Below, piece by piece: positions 53,936 to 62,267 of a stretch of 64,000 nt of DNA (position 1 is its first letter; every line of letters begins with the position of its first letter). A program made the translations under genes and the position numbers. Source of the DNA: Amycolatopsis cihanbeyliensis (GTDB lineage: Bacteria; Actinomycetota; Actinomycetes; Mycobacteriales; Pseudonocardiaceae); NCBI RefSeq assembly GCF_006715045.1, contig NZ_VFML01000001.1:806001-870000 (forward strand), in the 5' to 3' direction. Below the pieces are notes generated by a model. It did not search any database. It saw nothing but the letters and a program-made list of their open reading frames with translations, and was not told where the DNA came from.

Positions 53936-55137
53936 TCCTCGCTCACCACGATCGTCAGCGTGTCGACCGCACGGGCTGCGGCCGCGGTCGCCGTCTCGGC
54001 ATCCGGCGCGACCGCGGTGCAGAAGGCCACCCGGTCGACCGAGCTCCGGATCGGCGCGGTGAGCCGCTGTCCCGGTTCCTTGAGCACGGTGCAGCCGGTG
54101 ACCCACGGCAGCGCCCGCGCCTCGGCGAGGTTGCCGACCGAGACCAGGCTCCGGGACGCGGGCGGTACCGCGTAACGGATCGCGCCCGCCCACGACCCGC
54201 GGTCCGGTGCCGACAGCTCGGCGTCCAGCGCGGGCAGCACCCGCTCACCGAGCACCTGCCGCACCGCCAGCTCGATCAGGTCGATACCGGTCGCCGCGTG
54301 CAGCAGCTGCGGGATCTGGTCCCCACCCGCCCGGCTGTGGGTCTCCACCACCCGCGGGCCCGCAGCGGTCAGGATCAACTCGGTATGCGAAGGCCCGTAC
54401 GCGAGGCCGACCGAATCCAGCACCCCGGCGACGTATCCGGCTACCTTCGAGTCGGCCTCGGTCGCCGCACCGACCTCGTGCCCCAGCTCGACGAAGTTGT
54501 CGTCCACCAGCTTGCGGGTTATGCCGACAACGCGGTGGACGCCGCCTTCGGAGAACGCCTCGACGGCGATCTCCACACCGGGAAGAAAGGGTTCGACGAC
54601 GCAGTCTCCCGACGGCCGCGCCCGCGCGAGGTCGGCGGCGTCCGACACCTTGACGATTCCGGCGCTGCCAGTACCGCACCGGGGTTTGAGGATCAGCGGG
54701 AAACCGTGCACGCCGGCGAACCGGCACAGCTCGGACCGCGTCCTGACGTGCGCGGACGGGACCTCCTCGATCCCGGTGGCGCGCAACCGCTCCCGCATCG
54801 CCGCCTTGTCGTAGATGAGGCCGATGACCTCGGGCGAATGGAACCGCAGACCCAGTGCCGCCGCGATGGCCGCGGCCCGGTGCTGGTCGAACTCACCGAA
54901 CGCGGCGACGGCGTGGATGGGTTCCCGCTCGTGCACGGTGGTCGCCAGCGACACCCACTCGTCGGTCGCCGAGGACTCCTGGAGCGCGAGAACCCTGGCG
55001 CAGTTGTCGGGATACCGGATCTTCGCGAGCCGCGGAACGGAAACCATCGTCGTGATGACGACCGCCGACCGCACCCGCTTCATCACCCGGGTGACATCAC
55101 GGGCGCCGCCGACGACCAGTACGTGCCGGATGCTCAT
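53932..55137 (-). CDS. ATP-grasp ligase A of the operon
   Basis: 401 residues; the ATG at 55137 has GGAGGGGG just upstream. An N-terminal pre-ATP-grasp Rossmann part (H-V-L-V-V-G-G-A-R-D-V-T) is followed by ATP-grasp motifs: F-P-L-I-L-K-P-R-C-G-T-G-S-A-G-I, E-P-F-L-P-G-V-E-I-A-V-E, the metal-binding V-E-T-H-S-R-A-G-G-D-Q-I-P at about 275-287 and a C-terminal subdomain. It belongs with carboxylate-amine ligases of the BacD/L-amino-acid-ligase and biotin-carboxylase-like group. Expected to make an amide via acyl phosphate; phosphonoacetate plus an amino acid is the suggested pair. Confidence 0.85.
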   Translation of the reverse strand: MSIRHVLVVGGARDVTRVMKRVRSAVVITTMVSVPRLAKIRYPDNCARVLALQESSATDEWVSLATTVHEREPIHAVAAFGEFDQHRAAAIAAALGLRFHSPEVIGLIYDKAAMRERLRATGIEEVPSAHVRTRSELCRFAGVHGFPLILKPRCGTGSAGIVKVSDAADLARARPSGDCVVEPFLPGVEIAVEAFSEGGVHRVVGITRKLVDDNFVELGHEVGAATEADSKVAGYVAGVLDSVGLAYGPSHTELILTAAGPRVVETHSRAGGDQIPQLLHAATGIDLIELAVRQVLGERVLPALDAELSAPDRGSWAGAIRYAVPPASRSLVSVGNLAEARALPWVTGCTVLKEPGQRLTAPIRSSVDRVAFCTAVAPDAETATAAAARAVDTLTIVVSEE

Positions 55138-55205
55138 GCGTTCCCCCTCCGCGGCTCCGCGCGCTCCGTGGTCGCCATGGGTGCCGCGACGTGGCACAGG
55201 GCAAC

Positions 55206-56408
55206 TCATGCGTCGCCGGGCGCGGAGACTGTCGCCGACGAGAGCAGGTCCTCGAGCCACGCGTCGAGCTCAGCGGGATCCGGGCCGGAGACCAGACCGG
55301 AGAACGCCAGGTTCTCGGGACGGTAGTTCGCGTTCGTCGGCGTCGGCTTGCCCTCCGGGAAGATTCGGTACTTCACCAGCACCGGGGCCGTGAGCGTGCC
55401 CGCGGGTACGTCCACGGTGACCGGCGCCCCGCCGTAGGTGTGCCCGGGAAACAGGAACATGCCGTTGAACGAGTTCGGCGCGGGGGACTCGAGCAGGTGC
55501 GTCGCCAACTCCCCGCCGACTTCCGTCGCCATGTCGAGCGAGTGCAGGTGGGCACCCGTCCGGCGGCGGAACATGTCGACGACGTAGCCGCCACCGCAGC
55601 GCGCCGCGACCTCGAGGAAGGCGGGGCCGTCGGCGGTGATGATGGCTTCCAGGTGGAAGGTCAGGGTGTCGGCGCCGAGCGCGTGCAGGCAGTCCAGTGT
55701 CCACGCTTCCAGTTCCGGGTACGGAAACTGGACCGATCCCAGCGGGTTGCCGTGCTCGAACTCCAGCGGCGTCCGCACGTAGCGGGACGCCTGGACAGCC
55801 ACCGGCTCACCGCGGAAGAGGAACCCGTCCACGTGCCAGATCGGGCCGTCGAGATACTCCTCGACCTCGTACCGGTCCGCGAACGCGTGGTCATCCCGGC
55901 GTCGTTGCCCCACCAGGCGGCGTGCCGAATCGTAGTCGTCGCACAGGTACACCCCCTGGCTGGCGTTCGAGTCCCGGGGTTTGACTATCGTCTTGCCCTG
56001 CCAGGGCACGTGCTCGGGCAGCTCGGTCGCCCGCACGAACCGCGGCACCCGGATGCCCGCCCGCTCCAGGGTGGCCTTCATCGTCACCTTGTCGCGGAAC
56101 CTGGCCGCCAGATCAGGGAGCATACCGGGAATGCCGAACTCCGCCCGGAGCTCGGCCGCCGGCATGATCAGAAGCTCGTGCCTCGCCAGCAGGCGGTCGA
56201 ACGGACGCTGGGCGCGCAACCATGGCTGAAGCTGCTCGACCACCGGCGCTCCCCGCTCCAGCACGAACCGTTCACACCGGAGGTCCTTCGGGATGTCGTC
56301 GTCGTACTCGGTGGTGCCCGCATAGGTCACGTCGTGCCGCTGATGGTCGATAGCCCTGGCATACTCCATGCGTCCGAATTTGTTCTTGTTCAGGATGAGA
56401 ATGCGCAT
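55206..56408 (-). CDS. ATP-grasp ligase B of the operon
   Basis: 400 residues from ATG 56408 (GGAG six bases upstream). Pre-ATP-grasp I-L-I-L-N-K-N-K-F-G, ATP-grasp core K-T-I-V-K-P-R-D-S-N-A-S-Q-G-V-Y, E-E-Y-L-D-G-P-I-W-H-V-D-G and metal site F-L-E-V-A-A-R-C-G-G-G-Y. It is related to but clearly distinct from ligase A. Two ligases imply two amide bonds, for example an N-acyl amino acid extended by a second residue, or loading onto and growth of a carrier peptide. 48 bases downstream of the aldehyde dehydrogenase gene. Confidence 0.85.
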   Translation of the reverse strand: MRILILNKNKFGRMEYARAIDHQRHDVTYAGTTEYDDDIPKDLRCERFVLERGAPVVEQLQPWLRAQRPFDRLLARHELLIMPAAELRAEFGIPGMLPDLAARFRDKVTMKATLERAGIRVPRFVRATELPEHVPWQGKTIVKPRDSNASQGVYLCDDYDSARRLVGQRRRDDHAFADRYEVEEYLDGPIWHVDGFLFRGEPVAVQASRYVRTPLEFEHGNPLGSVQFPYPELEAWTLDCLHALGADTLTFHLEAIITADGPAFLEVAARCGGGYVVDMFRRRTGAHLHSLDMATEVGGELATHLLESPAPNSFNGMFLFPGHTYGGAPVTVDVPAGTLTAPVLVKYRIFPEGKPTPTNANYRPENLAFSGLVSGPDPAELDAWLEDLLSSATVSAPGDA

Positions 56409-56456
56409 CGGGTGCTCCAGCTCAGGTGTCTTGTGCGAACACTCCACGTAGGACGA

Positions 56457-57920
56457 TCAGGAGATGCCTCGCCAGGGAAGGGAATACGTCTTGACGTTCG
56501 TGTAGTTCTTCATGGCTTCGATGACTCCCTCCTTGTATCCGAGACCCGAGTCCTTGGTTCCGCCGAAAGGCGTGAGTTCGAGCCGGTAGCCCGGCACCTC
56601 ACCGACGTTGACACTGCCCGCATGCAGTTCGCTGATGAACCGCGTGGCCCGGTCGAGGTTTCGCGTGAGCACGCTCGCCGACAAGGCGTACCGGCTCGCA
56701 TTCGCGATCCGGATGGCGGTACCGTCGTCCGCGAACCGCACGATGGGCACCACCGGACCGAAAACCTCGTCGGTGACCAGCGGCATCTCCGCGCTCACCC
56801 GGTCGACCACGGTCGGCGGGTACCGGGCGCCTTCGCGCTCGCCGCCACACAGAACCCGTGCTCCCCGACCGACGGCGTCCGCGACCGCGGCCTCGATACC
56901 GCGCGCGGCGTCCTCGTCGATAACCGTTCCGATGTCCGTATCCGGGTCGAGCGGATCACCGCAGCGCAGCGCGCCCACTCGCGCGACGAGCAGGCGCACG
57001 AACTCGTCGGCGACGCCGGACTGAACGAGCACTCGTTTCACCGCGGTACACCGCTGGCCGGAGTTCTTGCAGGCGCCGGCGGCGACGAGTCTTGCCGCCT
57101 CGTCGAGATCGGCGTCGTCAAGGACGATGGCCGGGTCGACACCGCCGAGCTCGAGCACCACCCGGCGGTAGCCCGCACTGGCGGCGATCTGCTTGCCGAC
57201 CGTGCTGCTTCCGGTGAACGCCACCAGGTCGGTGCGCGGATCGGTCACCAGCACGGCGCCGACCTCCGCGGGGTCGCCGGTCACGACCTGCACCATCTCG
57301 GTGGGCACACCCGCTTCGTACAGGGTGTCGGCGAAGGCGAGCGCGGACAGCGGTGTCTTTTCCGAAGGCTTGACGATGATCCGGTTGTTCGTCGCCACCG
57401 CGGGGGCGACCTTGTGCACGACCTGGTTCAGCGGATGGTTGAACGGGGTGATCGCACAGATCACGCCAAGCAGCGGTTCCCTGGTGGTGAACACCTTGCG
57501 GGCCTGGCCGTGCTCGGTGATGTCGCAGGAGAAGACCTGACCGTCGTCGACGAGCGCCTGGTTCGCCGCGAACAGTAGCGTGTCGCAGGTCCTGCGCAGC
57601 TCGTGCCGTGTGTCGGCGAGGCTGAGCCCGGACTCGAGCGTGATCAACCGGGCCCAGTCGTCGCTCCGCTGCCTGATCAGCTCCCCGGTGCGCATGAGCG
57701 CGGTGTACCGCTCGTGCCTGGTCAGTGAGCTCCGGTAAGCGGCGGCCAGCTCGATGGCGTGGCGCGCGTCCTCGGCCGTGGCCTTGGCAACGGTACCGAC
57801 AAGCCGGCCGGTGTAGGGAAAGCGCACCTCGATCACGTCGTCGCGGACGACTGTGCGACCGCCGATGCGTGGGCCCTCACGTCGGGGTACCCACTCGGTG
57901 ACGCGTCCTGCCGTGCTCAT
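56457..57920 (-). CDS. Phosphonoacetaldehyde dehydrogenase (PhnY/PhpJ-like)
   Basis: 487 residues; ATG 57920 overlaps the preceding stop (ATGA). Catalytic cysteine C291 (N-S-G-Q-R-C-T-A-V-K-R), general base Glu in V-L-E-L-G-G, N-P-F-x-H entry as A-I-T-P-F-N-H-P-L-N-Q. The phrases F-S-C-D-I-T-E-H-G, K-V-A-P-A-V-A-T-N-N-R-I-I-V-K-P-S-E-K and T-P-F-G-G-T-K-D-S-G-L-G-Y-K-E-G are, to my knowledge, those of phosphonoacetaldehyde dehydrogenases, which oxidise the aldehyde to phosphonoacetate with NAD(P). This sets the pathway: phosphonopyruvate, phosphonoacetaldehyde, phosphonoacetate. Confidence 0.88.
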   Translation of the reverse strand: MSTAGRVTEWVPRREGPRIGGRTVVRDDVIEVRFPYTGRLVGTVAKATAEDARHAIELAAAYRSSLTRHERYTALMRTGELIRQRSDDWARLITLESGLSLADTRHELRRTCDTLLFAANQALVDDGQVFSCDITEHGQARKVFTTREPLLGVICAITPFNHPLNQVVHKVAPAVATNNRIIVKPSEKTPLSALAFADTLYEAGVPTEMVQVVTGDPAEVGAVLVTDPRTDLVAFTGSSTVGKQIAASAGYRRVVLELGGVDPAIVLDDADLDEAARLVAAGACKNSGQRCTAVKRVLVQSGVADEFVRLLVARVGALRCGDPLDPDTDIGTVIDEDAARGIEAAVADAVGRGARVLCGGEREGARYPPTVVDRVSAEMPLVTDEVFGPVVPIVRFADDGTAIRIANASRYALSASVLTRNLDRATRFISELHAGSVNVGEVPGYRLELTPFGGTKDSGLGYKEGVIEAMKNYTNVKTYSLPWRGIS

Positions 57921-58648
57921 CACGAGGCCTGCCACATCAGTACGCCGGCGCCGGTGAGCATGAAGGCGGAAAAATACAGTTGATAGCGCCGGTTCGACAG
58001 ACCCTGGTAGACGCGCCTGCCCACCAGCACGTAGGCGGCCACGACACCGGCGACGGAGCCGAGGAGCCCGACGGTCGGCAGCGGTGGTCCGTGCACCACG
58101 TACAAGGTGACGAGCTGGGACAGCGCGAACAAGGCGTAGGCGAGCGCGACCGTCCGATGGATCTCCTTCTTGTCCTCACTTCGGGCGCCCGCGTAGACAG
58201 CAAGGAGGCCACCTCCCATGTTGGTCAGCCCGTGGAGCAGGGCTATCGCGGTGATCGCCGGCCGGCCCACCGCCGCGCACCCGCGTCGCAGCCTGCGATG
58301 CGCCGCGGGCACCAGCCGCATCACCGCCACGCACACCAGCAGGGCGGCGACGGGGTAGCGGATGTCCATACCCTCGAGCACCAGAAGGGAGGTGAACATC
58401 CCCGCGACGATCGCCGGCACGGTCCACACCGCCAGCGCCGTCGCGTCCCGCGCCCTGACCGTGTGGTCGAACCGGATCTGCAGCAGGCTGAGCGTCAGCG
58501 AGGCCGGCAGCAGGACGTAGAGCAGCTCGACGTACTGGTACCCGAGTATCAACAGCAGCGGCGTGCCGAAGAACAGCAGGCCCACGCCGAAGACGGACTG
58601 GATCACGGCCAGCGCGGGGATGATCGTCAGCAGGAGCAGGAGGCTCAT
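57920..58648 (-). CDS. TauE/SafE family membrane exporter
   Basis: 242 residues with about eight hydrophobic helices and the repeated G-V-G-L-L-F-F-G-T-P-L-L-L / G-L-T-N-M-G-G-G-L-L-A-V pattern of the TauE/SafE (DUF81) family. Members export sulfite, sulfoacetate or other small organic anions. In this operon it could export phosphonoacetate or the final acidic product. It starts 1 base after the P-loop gene's stop and overlaps the aldehyde dehydrogenase start. Confidence 0.82.
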   Translation of the reverse strand: MSLLLLLTIIPALAVIQSVFGVGLLFFGTPLLLILGYQYVELLYVLLPASLTLSLLQIRFDHTVRARDATALAVWTVPAIVAGMFTSLLVLEGMDIRYPVAALLVCVAVMRLVPAAHRRLRRGCAAVGRPAITAIALLHGLTNMGGGLLAVYAGARSEDKKEIHRTVALAYALFALSQLVTLYVVHGPPLPTVGLLGSVAGVVAAYVLVGRRVYQGLSNRRYQLYFSAFMLTGAGVLMWQAS

Positions 58649-58649
58649 G

Positions 58650-59753
58650 TCACGAACTCACCCCGCCGGGCCGCGCTCCGGCGACCGCGCTGGTGCCGTC
58701 GACCAGCCCGGCGACCAGGTCCACCAGGACGTCCGCGTCATCGGAGTTCACCACCCGTGCCTGCGGGACCCCGAGCCGGTCGGCCAGCGCGGCCCGGTTC
58801 TGCTTGAAGGTGCCGATCGCCAGTGGTTCCTTGCCCAGCAGGCCGAGCTGGCGCAGGCCTTCACCCGCTCCCATGGCGTCGTTCACCATCATCACGCAGG
58901 CCGCGTCGAGTTCGGCCATGATCTCCAGCGCTTCGGGCGCCCGTGCCTCGAGAAAGTCCCCGCCGATCTCCACCACCACGAGGTCGGCCCGCTCCTCGCA
59001 ATGGCCGATCAAGGTGTGCAGCATCGCCCGGAACCCGGCGGGCGGCACCCCGTAGGTGGACGGCATGCCTGCGTCGACGAAATCGGTAACGACGTCGTAG
59101 TTCGCGGCGCGATAATGCAGACAGTCCTTCGCCCGGCCGGTGCCACAGGCCTTGATCGCGGCCGTGCGCAGTTTCGGCAGGCGGCGCTTGACCGCGATGT
59201 TCAGGGCGCACACCATCGTGGTCTTGCCGACCTCGGCCGAGGTTCCACAGACGAACAGCACCGTCTTGCGCGACCGGTCCGGCGAGACGTCGCCGACCGC
59301 GACCACGGGCACGTCCGCGATGTTCACCGGCCTGCCCGCGACGGCGGGAAACCCGACGACTTCCATCGGCAGCGCGTGCGAGCCGTAGTAGGAGGGAACG
59401 GCCACGCACTGGGCGACCAGACCACCCTGCGCCACGAGATCCAGCTTGCACCCGGTCGCGATCGGCCCGGCCGGCAGCTCCCCGATGAGGTTCGTCCCGG
59501 AGCGCCGCGTGCCCAGTACGACCACCAGCACGTCGTCCCGGTAGAGCTTGACGGGTGCGCCCGTGCTGTCCTCGACATGGTCGTAGGCACCGGTGCTGTC
59601 GAGACAGCGGACGACAACCAGGTCGCCGTCGCGCGGCACCGGGTTGACCGTCGCCAGCTCCTCCTTGCCGTCGAGCAGGGCCGGACCGTTACGCACACAG
59701 GAGCTCACGAGCTTGACCGGCACGCCGGCCACCGTCGACCGCCACCCTTTCAT
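58650..59753 (-). CDS. P-loop protein of DUF1611/dethiobiotin-synthetase-like type
   Basis: 367 residues. The N-terminal 160 residues form an uncharacterised beta-rich domain; the C-terminal half is a P-loop NTPase with Walker A G-T-S-A-E-V-G-K-T-T at 170-179, the K-A-C-G-T-G-R-A-K-D-C block and V-V-V-E-I-G-G-D-F-L as the acidic switch. It resembles the DUF1611/DgcN and dethiobiotin-synthetase-like group that activate carboxylates or transfer acyl groups. ATG 59753 follows GGAG seven bases upstream. Its role in the pathway is unknown; carboxylate activation or a regulatory/assembly role are possibilities. Confidence 0.7.
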   Translation of the reverse strand: MKGWRSTVAGVPVKLVSSCVRNGPALLDGKEELATVNPVPRDGDLVVVRCLDSTGAYDHVEDSTGAPVKLYRDDVLVVVLGTRRSGTNLIGELPAGPIATGCKLDLVAQGGLVAQCVAVPSYYGSHALPMEVVGFPAVAGRPVNIADVPVVAVGDVSPDRSRKTVLFVCGTSAEVGKTTMVCALNIAVKRRLPKLRTAAIKACGTGRAKDCLHYRAANYDVVTDFVDAGMPSTYGVPPAGFRAMLHTLIGHCEERADLVVVEIGGDFLEARAPEALEIMAELDAACVMMVNDAMGAGEGLRQLGLLGKEPLAIGTFKQNRAALADRLGVPQARVVNSDDADVLVDLVAGLVDGTSAVAGARPGGVSS

Positions 59754-59801
59754 CACACCGCTCCGGCGGGTTCACCCGACATGGCCGGACGGCTCACCTG
59801 G

Positions 59802-60014
59802 CTACCTGCCATCGAGCGCCACCAGCTGCACCGAGGACACGTTCCGTTGCTCGACTTCCTTGAACGACGCGACCGCCGTGTCGAGCGAGTCCACCGCGCC
59901 GTCGACGGCGTAGCTGTCCAGCATCTCGTCGAGTTCGCCCTGCAACTGCTCGCATGCGGCGGCGAGTTCGGCGCCTTCCGTTTCGCCGGCCGAAGTGCCT
60001 TCTTGCTCCGTCAT
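59802..60014 (-). CDS. 70-residue acidic helical peptide, candidate carrier or precursor
   Basis: Starts with ATG after a perfect AGGAGGT site six bases upstream, so it should be highly translated. Composition is very acidic; Ala/Glu/Leu-rich predicted helices (E-L-A-A-A-C-E-Q-L-Q-G-E-L-D-E-M-L and A-V-D-S-L-D-T-A-V-A-S-F-K-E-V-E) with one Cys, and a short end V-Q-L-V-A-L-D-G-R. I recognise no family. Third-base G/C preference supports coding. In an operon with two ATP-grasp ligases and an S9 peptidase it could be a scaffold peptide (compare LysW-type carriers and peptide-scaffold natural products) or a small helper subunit. Confidence 0.75.
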   Translation of the reverse strand: MTEQEGTSAGETEGAELAAACEQLQGELDEMLDSYAVDGAVDSLDTAVASFKEVEQRNVSSVQLVALDGR

Positions 60015-60051
60015 GGAACGACCTCCTCTGTTTCGTACGCGAATCTCGGGT

Positions 60052-60930
60052 TCAGTGAACTGTGACGCTCCACAACTCGCGAGGATTGACGGCTACGTTC
60101 TCTCCGATCACCCGCTCACCGACAATCTTGTGCCGGCCATGGGCGAACCGGTTGTTGTCGAGCAGCAGAAGGTCGCCGCTGTCCATCGGGAAGCTGGCCT
60201 GCATGGTCTCGTCCGCGGCGTTGCTCACCAGATATTCCAGCGACTGCTGGTACTTGTCGAACTCGGCTATCTCGTCCTTCAGGTCGAGGATCTTGTCCTG
60301 CAGGTCCTGCTTGAGCCGGACTCCGACATCGAATCGATCGGTCATGTCCGGGAGCTCGTAGCACAGCGGCAGGTCGGAGTTCCGTTCCCGAACGTTGTTG
60401 GCCTGGAAGGTGATCGAGGTGCTCCGCAACCGTCGAAAGTGCTCGTCGAACAGGTCACCGTCGCGCTCGGCGAGCCGCGCGAAGAACCGTTGCCAACACA
60501 GCACGAGCGACTCCCCGCGCTCGCCCTCCGGAGTGTCCCGCCAGCCGGGGTCGACCATCAGCATCGCGAAGTAGGCCGGTCGCGGTGCGCGCCACGACCG
60601 TGCGGAGTGTGGGCGCAGACCTCCCGCCACGTAATGCACGGACTGCTTGGCGTACTCCCCTTTCCTCTTGTACTTGACCCGGTTGATCTGCGGATGGGGA
60701 TCCTCCTTGTCCAGGTCGCTGCGCGAAGCGTAGTTCGCCAGCGGCTCACCGAACCCGCGGAGGAACTCCAGGTACCTTCCGGGTTCGGTGGCGAACCCGC
60801 GCACCAGGCAGATCCGGTTCTCCGCCATCACCTCCCGGGCAGCGGCGATGGTCCCGGGCACCGATCGTCCCTCAGCGAGGACCTCGGACCGCTGGATCGT
60901 CTCGGCCGAGACGTGGATGTCGTTGCGCAT
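60052..60930 (-). CDS. Fe(II)/2-oxoglutarate oxygenase-fold protein with H-S-A motif
   Basis: 292 residues; ATG 60930 follows AAAGGAG. The fold of the clavaminate-synthase/TauD group is visible: G-G-L-R-P-H108-S-A110-R-S-W-R-A-P-R-P-A-Y, the distal metal His in F-A-H264-G-R-H, and the 2-oxoglutarate Arg candidate in N-P-R-E-L-W. The position that is Glu/Asp in hydroxylases of this group (H-T-E/D) is Ala110. Loss of the acidic ligand is the hallmark of Fe/2OG halogenases such as SyrB2 and the WelO5 type (H-x-A, H-x-G), but it can also mark an inactive or reshaped site. 37 bases upstream of the small peptide gene. Confidence 0.72.
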   Translation of the reverse strand: MRNDIHVSAETIQRSEVLAEGRSVPGTIAAAREVMAENRICLVRGFATEPGRYLEFLRGFGEPLANYASRSDLDKEDPHPQINRVKYKRKGEYAKQSVHYVAGGLRPHSARSWRAPRPAYFAMLMVDPGWRDTPEGERGESLVLCWQRFFARLAERDGDLFDEHFRRLRSTSITFQANNVRERNSDLPLCYELPDMTDRFDVGVRLKQDLQDKILDLKDEIAEFDKYQQSLEYLVSNAADETMQASFPMDSGDLLLLDNNRFAHGRHKIVGERVIGENVAVNPRELWSVTVH

Positions 60931-60977
60931 CGGTTTACTCTCCTTTCGACATCGTCCGGTTGGCCGCGAGGCCGCGG

Positions 60978-62267
60978 TCATGCGAAGACCGAGTCGTCTC
61001 GCCTGGCCGCGGTTCTCGGCAGCGCCGCCGCGCGATCGCGGTACCGCTTCGTCTCGTCCTGACTTCCGCCCGCACGCAGCATCACCGCCGCGAGCGCGAC
61101 GAGGGTCAGCCTGCCGGCGTCGGGGCGGTCCGCGCGAGGACGAAGCACCGTCACCGCGTCCTCCGGCCTGCCGAGCCGCACGAGCAGGTTGGCCAGCTCG
61201 ACCGAGACGTCCTCCTGATCGTCGTTACCGGCGAGGCTCTGCCGGTACAGCACCTCGGCGAGCTGCGGATCGTCGAACTCGCGGTCGGTGAGGCGGGCCA
61301 GCTTTCCCAGCGTGTAGGGGTGCTGTGGCCGTTTCGAAAGGGCACGCAACATCAGGCGCCGGGCTTCCCGCGGATCATTGCGCTGCCAGACGAACAGGGC
61401 GTAGTTGCACAGGGTGCGGGGATGGTGCGGGTCGAGCTCCAGCGCGCGCCGGTACCGCTGCTCGGCGTACTCCGGGTCCTGGTACTTGTGTTGTGCCAGC
61501 AAGGCGAAGTTGCTGTGCACCCTGGCATGGCGGGTCTGCGCGGTGATGGGGCGTCCGGCCTTCTTCTTGGCGTCGTCCGGTATCCAGTGGATCTGTTCGG
61601 TCCACAAGGTCAGCAGCCGGTTGTCGTCCGCGCTCTCCGGGTACCTGGCGCGCATATCGGCGAGCCCGATCGGGTCCTTTCGGCCCTCCAGGTATCCGAA
61701 CCGTTCCATCGTGTCCCACTCGGAGACCGTGATGAGCTCCTTCAGCTCCTCCGGGTAGTCCGGCCTGGTTCCGGTGGCGTTGATCCGGGTGCCCGCCCGC
61801 AGTGCCGACTCGTCGACCTTCTCTCCGACCAGCCGGAGGAAGCGAAGAACATCCTCCTCCAGCCGCTCCTGACGCCCGATGAAGTCGACCTCCGCACCGG
61901 GCGGCCCGACGTAGGACCGGTAGATGTTGCCCAACGCACCCGGAAGGATCGAGACAGCCTTCCTGACGAACGTCTCGAAATCGTCGCTCTGGCAGTGCTC
62001 GTCGAGCGGGTACCGCGGCCGCCACCCTCCCTCCATTCGATAGGCCCAGTACGACCGGTACCACTCGATGGGGTTGCGGACGAACGCACCGATGTAGCGG
62101 TACCTCGCGCGGTCGTAGTACTCGAGGAAGTCGTGGTCGCGCATCGCCGGATCACCGACCAACGTCGCCTCGAGCCCGAGTTGCTTGACCGTGGACCGGA
62201 TCCAGGTGCTGCCCGTCTTCGGGACCAGGAGCAGGAGTGCGTTGCTCTTGGTGAAATGCAGTGCCAT
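60978..62267 (-). CDS. PAPS-dependent sulfotransferase fused to TPR repeats
   Basis: 429 residues. Residues 1-230 are a sulfotransferase domain: the 5'-phosphosulfate loop L-L-L-L-V-P-K-T-G-S-T-W at 11-22 and the 3'-phosphate segment V-R-N-P-I-E-W-Y-R-S-Y at about 63-73. Residues 260-420 are helical with TPR-like units (Y-A-E-Q-R-Y-R-R-A-L-E-L-D-P-H-H-P). TPRs suggest it acts on, or docks to, a protein or peptide, possibly the 70-residue one. ATG 62267 has GGAG eight bases upstream and lies inside the end of the decarboxylase frame (116-base overlap). Confidence 0.85.
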   Translation of the reverse strand: MALHFTKSNALLLLVPKTGSTWIRSTVKQLGLEATLVGDPAMRDHDFLEYYDRARYRYIGAFVRNPIEWYRSYWAYRMEGGWRPRYPLDEHCQSDDFETFVRKAVSILPGALGNIYRSYVGPPGAEVDFIGRQERLEEDVLRFLRLVGEKVDESALRAGTRINATGTRPDYPEELKELITVSEWDTMERFGYLEGRKDPIGLADMRARYPESADDNRLLTLWTEQIHWIPDDAKKKAGRPITAQTRHARVHSNFALLAQHKYQDPEYAEQRYRRALELDPHHPRTLCNYALFVWQRNDPREARRLMLRALSKRPQHPYTLGKLARLTDREFDDPQLAEVLYRQSLAGNDDQEDVSVELANLLVRLGRPEDAVTVLRPRADRPDAGRLTLVALAAVMLRAGGSQDETKRYRDRAAALPRTAARRDDSVFA

